Below are positions 23,647-27,115 of a DNA stretch of 27,115 nucleotides, piece by piece. The DNA is from DATKQI01 sp035532755 (GTDB lineage: Bacteria > Pseudomonadota > Alphaproteobacteria > Acetobacterales > Acetobacteraceae). The position numbers and the translations under genes are program-made. The stretch is taken from contig DATKQI010000298.1 of the NCBI GenBank assembly GCA_035532755.1, positions 1 to 27,115 on the forward strand. Direction: 5' to 3'. Each line of letters opens with the position of its first letter. Within the stretch, counting starts at the first letter, position 1. The notes below the pieces were generated by a model, which saw nothing but the letters and a program-made list of their open reading frames with translations, was not told where the DNA came from and made no database searches.

Positions 23647-24552
23647 TCAGCCCATCGCGGCGACAGCCGGCGCGTGAGCCTGTTGCGTGATCTTGTCCAG
23701 CGCCGCCGCGATCCGCTGCCCCCGTGCCGCATCCACCGGCTGAAGCGGCGGGCGCATGCCCAGCCAGGATGCAGTGCCGGTCTGCGCCGCCAGCACCGCT
23801 TTCAGCGTCGCGAAGAACGGTCCGTCCATCTGGGCAATCGCCGCGCGCATCGCCGCCTCCGCGTCCGCATGTTCGAACAGCGCGCGCACCAGCCCCGGCA
23901 CTGCGTTCGCCATGCCGCAGATCGTGCCCACCCCGCCTTCGGCGAGTGCCCGAGGGATGTCCGGCTCGTTGCCCACCAGGATCGCAAGCTCCGGCGCTGC
24001 CCGCCGGAACGCCTGGAACTGCGCGAAATCGGCTGAGCTGTCCTTCACCCCGGCCAGCACCGCGCCGAAGCGCGCGCGCAGCCGGGGCAGGATCGCCGCC
24101 GGCACGGCCACGCCGGAGGTCTGCGGGATATGGTACAGCGTCGCCCGCAGCCGGGCATCGGCCACACCATCCAGCACCGCCGAGAACGCATCGGCCAGCC
24201 CGTCGGCGGATGCATCGCGGAAGAAGAACGGCGGGAGGATCAGCGCGTTGACGATGCCGAGCGCAAGCACCCCGCGCGTAAGCGCGATGGTGTCGGTGAT
24301 CGCCGGGCAGCCCGTGCCCAGCGCCAGCCGCTCGGCCGCAATGCCGGCGCGCAGCAGCGCCTCGGCCGCGCCGAGCCGTTCGGAAGCCGCGAAGGACGGG
24401 CCTTCACCGGTGGTGCCGAACAGCACCAGCCCGTCGCAGCCGCGATCGAGCAGCGACCGCGCATGGCGCGCCAGGACAGCGTGATCCACGGCGCCATCGG
24501 CGCCCAAGGGTGTCGCGACAGCCACCCATAATCCGGCAATCGGCGCAGTCAT
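23647..24552 (-). CDS. DapA/NanA-family aldolase (dihydrodipicolinate synthase superfamily; possible hydroxypyrroline-carboxylate deaminase)
   Basis: This is a 301-aa TIM-barrel lyase. AGGAG is 8 nt before ATG 24552, which overlaps the gntR stop (ATGA). Family marks are the pyruvate-carboxylate loop FGTTGEG (45-51), Y140 in LYHIPQ and the Schiff-base lysine K170 in GVKDSS. It is not necessarily lysine-biosynthetic DapA, and its neighbours are catabolic. In hydroxyproline degradation, a member of this superfamily deaminates 1-pyrroline-4-hydroxy-2-carboxylate to 2-oxoglutarate semialdehyde; the proline-racemase and flavin-oxidase neighbours make that function plausible here. A sugar-acid or 2-keto-acid aldolase or dehydratase is the main alternative, and the SMP-30 homologue nearby would fit that too. 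Confidence 0.85.
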   Translation of the reverse strand: MTAPIAGLWVAVATPLGADGAVDHAVLARHARSLLDRGCDGLVLFGTTGEGPSFAASERLGAAEALLRAGIAAERLALGTGCPAITDTIALTRGVLALGIVNALILPPFFFRDASADGLADAFSAVLDGVADARLRATLYHIPQTSGVAVPAAILPRLRARFGAVLAGVKDSSADFAQFQAFRRAAPELAILVGNEPDIPRALAEGGVGTICGMANAVPGLVRALFEHADAEAAMRAAIAQMDGPFFATLKAVLAAQTGTASWLGMRPPLQPVDAARGQRIAAALDKITQQAHAPAVAAMG

Positions 24553-25229
24553 TCTCTATTCTCCTGAAACTGGGGGCCGACTGGCTCCGGTTCGATGGCC
24601 AGCGCGCGGCGCCGTGCATGGGCAAGGTGCGCCCGCATCGCCGCCTGCGCCGCCGCCGCGTCACGCCGTTCCAATGCCGCGATGATCGCCTCGTGCTCCG
24701 CCACCGCGGGCGGCAGCGTATCGGCCGAAAGCGTCGTCCGCTCCGGCAGCATCATGCGGATGCGAATGGCGTTCACCCGGTGCGCGTCGCTGAGCAGGCG
24801 GTTGCCAAGGGAATCGACCAGCGCATCGTGAAAGCCCCAGTCAACCGCCTGGGCATCGGCGATCACCTCCGCGCCGATACCACCGGCCGCTGCCTGCTTC
24901 ACCCGATCGAGCGCGGCCCGCTGCGCGGCGATCGCGGCATCGGTGGCGGTCTGGATGAAATGCGTCAGCGCATAGGCCTCGATGATCTCGCGGAACTGGA
25001 ACGCATCGCGCACGACATGCACGTCGGGTTTTGCCACCTGCAGCCCGCGCTGCGGGATCGTGCAGATCAGCCCCTCCGCCTCCAGGCGCGGGATCATCTC
25101 GCGGATCGCGCCCAGCGGGAACCCGGTCAGCGCCGCAAGCTCCCGCTGCGTCACGAACTGCCCGGGCTGGAGCTGCCGGTCGATCAGATGCCGGGTGAAG
25201 GTTTCATAGGCCTGGGCGCGCAGCGTCAT
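24549..25229 (-). CDS. GntR-family regulator (FadR/VanR-like, FCD domain)
   Basis: This is a 226-aa regulator starting at ATG 25229; a GTG at 25238 is an alternative. The winged helix-turn-helix occupies about residues 5-70 (LQPGQFVTQRELAALTGF, then AIREMIPRLEAEGLI and a QRG wing). The all-helical FCD ligand domain follows (about 75-215), with candidate metal or ligand residues in FREIIEAYAL, DWGFHDALVDSLGN and AVAEHEAIIAALERRD (histidines in FHDAL and EHEAI). Such proteins usually repress a catabolic operon until the substrate or an intermediate binds. Two palindromes immediately upstream of its start are the probable operators. Its stop is coupled to the DapA-family gene. Confidence 0.92.
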   Translation of the reverse strand: MTLRAQAYETFTRHLIDRQLQPGQFVTQRELAALTGFPLGAIREMIPRLEAEGLICTIPQRGLQVAKPDVHVVRDAFQFREIIEAYALTHFIQTATDAAIAAQRAALDRVKQAAAGGIGAEVIADAQAVDWGFHDALVDSLGNRLLSDAHRVNAIRIRMMLPERTTLSADTLPPAVAEHEAIIAALERRDAAAAQAAMRAHLAHARRRALAIEPEPVGPQFQENRE

Positions 25230-25244
25230 GCAAGGCACTCTGCA

Positions 25245-25280
25245 ACTGACATGTCAGTCTGTAAAGACTGATTTGTCAGC
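25245..25280. promoter_or_regulatory. Tandem operator pair for the GntR regulator
   Basis: ACTGACATGTCAGT (25245-25258) is a perfect 14-bp palindrome. A second copy, ACTGATTTGTCAGC (25267-25280), shares the ACTGA...TCAG arms, and the two centres are 22 bp apart, about two helical turns. They occupy the 46-bp gap between the SMP-30 stop codon (25276-25278, inside site 2) and the gntR start, 16 nt before the ATG. On the minus strand CTGACA and TGACAT, 17 nt apart, could be a -35/-10 pair covered by the sites. This fits autoregulation. Confidence 0.7.
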
Positions 25281-26214
25281 CGCCGGGCGCGCCCTGGGTG
25301 TTCACGTACAACGCATAGATCGAATGGCTCGCCGCCATGAACAGGCGGTTTCGCTTCGGCCCGCCGAAGCAGAGGTTGGCACAGCGTTCGGGCAGGGCGA
25401 TGCGGCCGATCGGCTCGCCGTGCGGGGAGAAGATCATCACCCCGTCCTGCTCCCTGCTCATCCCCCAGCCGGCCCACAGATTGCCGTCCACATCGCAGCG
25501 GAACCCGTCCGGCGTGCCGCCCGGTCCCGCATCCACGAACAACCGCCCCCGATCGAGCCGCATCCCATCCGCCACCACGTCGTACACCAGGATGCGCCGC
25601 GGCTCGCTGCGCGATTCGACGATGTACATGCGCTGCTCATCGGGCGAGAAGCACAGCCCGTTCGGGCAGTTGATCCCCTCGGCCACCACGGAGGCGTGTC
25701 CGCTCTGCCGGTCGATCCGATAGACGTTGGTGGGCAGTTCCTGTGCGGCCGCATGCCCCTCGTAATGGCCAAGGATGCCGAACGGCGGATCGGTGAACCA
25801 GATCGACCCGTCGGACTTCACCACCACATCGTTCGGGGAATTAAGGCGCTTTCCCTCGAACCGGTCCATCAGCACCGTGATGGACCCGTCGTATTCCGTG
25901 CGGGTGACACGCCGGCTGTCATGCTCGCAGGTGATCAGCCGCCCCTGCCGGTCCCGCGTATGGCCGTTCGCGTTGTCGGAGGGCTTGCGGAAGATGCTGA
26001 CCGCGCCCGTCTCCTCCTCCCATTTCAGGATGCGGTTGTTGGGGATGTCGCTCCAGAGCAGGAACCTCCCGTCCCCGAACCAGACCGGCCCTTCGGCCCA
26101 GCGGCAGCCCGTGGCCAGCCGCTCCACGCCCGCGAGCGGCAGGCGGTATTTCGCAAAAGACGGGTCCAGCACCTCGACCGCCTGGTCCGGATAGCTCTCG
26201 CTCGGTATCCACAT
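25276..26214 (-). CDS. SMP-30/gluconolactonase-family protein
   Basis: This is a 312-aa six-bladed beta-propeller. ATG 26214 follows GGAGGGAACG; the in-frame upstream extension is less likely. The family metal site is apparent: E41 (WAEGPVW), N185 (CPNGLCFS) and D236 (TPDGFRCD), with N128 (SPNDVV) as a substrate or metal contact. The protein has no evident signal peptide, so it is cytoplasmic. Members hydrolyse sugar lactones; in catabolic clusters they often open a lactone or cyclic product formed by an oxidase. It is transcribed towards gntR, the operator pair separates the two genes, and the gene is divergent from the 2-hydroxyacid dehydrogenase gene. The substrate is unknown. Confidence 0.9.
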   Translation of the reverse strand: MWIPSESYPDQAVEVLDPSFAKYRLPLAGVERLATGCRWAEGPVWFGDGRFLLWSDIPNNRILKWEEETGAVSIFRKPSDNANGHTRDRQGRLITCEHDSRRVTRTEYDGSITVLMDRFEGKRLNSPNDVVVKSDGSIWFTDPPFGILGHYEGHAAAQELPTNVYRIDRQSGHASVVAEGINCPNGLCFSPDEQRMYIVESRSEPRRILVYDVVADGMRLDRGRLFVDAGPGGTPDGFRCDVDGNLWAGWGMSREQDGVMIFSPHGEPIGRIALPERCANLCFGGPKRNRLFMAASHSIYALYVNTQGAPGG

Positions 26215-26306
26215 CGTTCCCTCCGCTGCCCGCATCATCCGTGATCGGCGCGCCGGCGCAAGCCATGCGCTGGACCCACCCGGTGTTGCGGGATAGGGAG
26301 GCCGCG

Positions 26307-27115
26307 ATGACACGCATCTTCCTCACCCACACGCCCGAGATGTTCGAGCTGTACTATGGCCCGCGCGCGCTGGCCGCGCTCGCTGCACTGGGCGAGGTGC
26401 GGCGCAACGAAACCGGCCGCGTGCTGGATGACCCCGCTGTCCTCGCCGATGCCGTCGGCGGGGCGCAGATCGTGGTGGCGGACCGGCAGACGCCCGCCCC
26501 CGCCGCCTTCCTCGACCGTGCGGAGAACCTCATTGCCTTCTGCCGCGTAGCCGTCGATATCAGCACTATCGACGTGGCGGCGGCGAGCCGGCAGGGCATC
26601 CTGGTTACCCGGGCGACGCCGGGTTTCGTCCCGGCCGTGTGCGAGCTTGCCCTCGGCTTCATGATCGATCTCGCCCGCGGCATCACCCGCGCCGCCCTGC
26701 TCTATCGCGCCGGCACACCGCCGCCGATGCGGCTCGGCCGGCAACTCGCCGGCGCCACGCTTGGGATCATCGGCTACGGAGCGATCGGCAGGCGGCTGGC
26801 CGATCTCACCGTCGCGCTCGGCATGCAGGTGCTGGTGGCCGACCCGCATGCCACCGTGACCGATGCGCGGCTGCGCCAGACCGACCTGCCCGCGCTGCTG
26901 GAAGCGGCGGATTTCGTCGTCTGCCTTGCGGTGGCGACGGCGGAAACCGAGAAGCTGATGGATGCCGGCGCCTTCGCCTGCATGCGGCGAGGCGCCTATT
27001 TCATCAATCTCTCGCGCGGCGATCTCGTCGATGAAACCGCCCTCGCCCACGCGCTCGACAGTGGGCGGATCGCGGGCGCGGCGCTGGATGTCGGCCGCGC
27101 CGCCGACCAGAAGCC
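26307..27115 (+). CDS. D-isomer-specific 2-hydroxyacid dehydrogenase (partial, 3' end outside the window)
   Basis: ATG 26307 is preceded by GGGAG, and 269 codons are visible before the window ends. Two domains typical of the family are seen: an N-terminal catalytic lobe (1-105), then the nucleotide-binding domain with GYGAIG (G156, G158, G161) and a following basic/acidic turn (VADPH at about 177-181). N-L-S-R237-G holds the expected catalytic arginine. After ALDV the family usually reads F-E-x-E-P, supplying the catalytic glutamate; here it reads GRAADQKP, so that residue is not evident. The catalytic histidine would lie beyond the end. It is divergent from the SMP-30 gene across a 92-bp gap. 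It may be a glyoxylate/hydroxypyruvate reductase relative or a different subfamily. Confidence 0.88.
   Translation, partial: MTRIFLTHTPEMFELYYGPRALAALAALGEVRRNETGRVLDDPAVLADAVGGAQIVVADRQTPAPAAFLDRAENLIAFCRVAVDISTIDVAAASRQGILVTRATPGFVPAVCELALGFMIDLARGITRAALLYRAGTPPPMRLGRQLAGATLGIIGYGAIGRRLADLTVALGMQVLVADPHATVTDARLRQTDLPALLEAADFVVCLAVATAETEKLMDAGAFACMRRGAYFINLSRGDLVDETALAHALDSGRIAGAALDVGRAADQK

Noticed and set aside
23647..24552. Assignment of the DapA-family gene as the lysine-biosynthetic dapA
   Set aside because: It lies in a GntR-controlled catabolic block coupled to transport genes; the family motifs fit, but the context does not support lysine synthesis.
1..27115. Defence system, CRISPR array, prophage or mobile element
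   Set aside because: I found no repeat array, integrase, transposase, terminal inverted repeats, restriction or toxin-antitoxin genes; the only clear decay is the dctM remnant.

Overview
The window is high-GC, gene-dense DNA with short intergenic gaps; the longest gap without a convincing gene is about 210 bp (9152-9362). I see no rRNA, tRNA, CRISPR array, insertion sequence or phage gene. The gene content (long-chain polyprenyl diphosphate synthase next to a DUF2007 gene and a TrmN6-like methyltransferase, an ELM1-family gene divergent from pyrE, SoxBDAG and tartrate dehydrogenase) suggests an alphaproteobacterial chromosome, perhaps Rhodospirillales/Acetobacteraceae. That placement is inference from gene content and base composition only.

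Left part (1-9.6 kb), mostly housekeeping and envelope genes. A MarR regulator (5-460, minus) is divergent from a CBS-domain CLC chloride channel/antiporter (571-2421), with a long dyad between them. A class III omega-aminotransferase (2543-3958) converges on ispB (minus) at a GC-rich hairpin. Divergent from ispB are a DUF2007 gene and an overlapping tRNA-modifying-type methyltransferase. Then come an OmpA-like lipoprotein (minus), a secreted Sel1-repeat protein (plus) that may be preceded by a short leader ORF, and an unusual membrane protein (minus) joining a degenerate AAA domain to a LysM domain through a Pro/Ala-rich linker. A small unrecognised ORF follows.

Middle part (9.7-14.2 kb). 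Tartrate/D-malate dehydrogenase (ttuC-like) and an ELM1-family gene lie on the minus strand. Divergent from them is pyrE, followed after 10 nt by an enolase-superfamily enzyme closely resembling 4-hydroxyproline betaine 2-epimerase / cis-3-hydroxyproline dehydratase. A decayed C-terminal fragment of a TRAP transporter large permease (dctM) sits just beyond.

Right part (14.2-27.1 kb), a long co-directional minus-strand catabolic block. In transcription order it contains an SMP-30/gluconolactonase-like protein, a GntR regulator, a DapA-family aldolase/deaminase, an ABC solute-binding protein, two ABC permeases, sarcosine-oxidase-type soxB-soxD-soxA-soxG, and a proline-racemase-superfamily enzyme with Ser and Thr at the two catalytic cysteine positions. 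Two palindromic sites 22 bp apart lie immediately upstream of the GntR gene. No ABC ATPase is present. A plus-strand D-2-hydroxyacid dehydrogenase gene, divergent from the SMP-30 gene, runs off the right end.

Working model: the right block plus the enolase gene is a GntR-controlled uptake and degradation island for a hydroxylated and/or N-methylated cyclic amino acid, such as a hydroxyproline, N-methylproline or betaine-type compound. The ABC system would import it, the enolase and proline-racemase homologues would epimerise or dehydrate it, the SoxBDAG flavoenzyme would oxidise or demethylate it, and the DapA homologue would open or deaminate the product. The family assignments are strong; the substrate is inferred.
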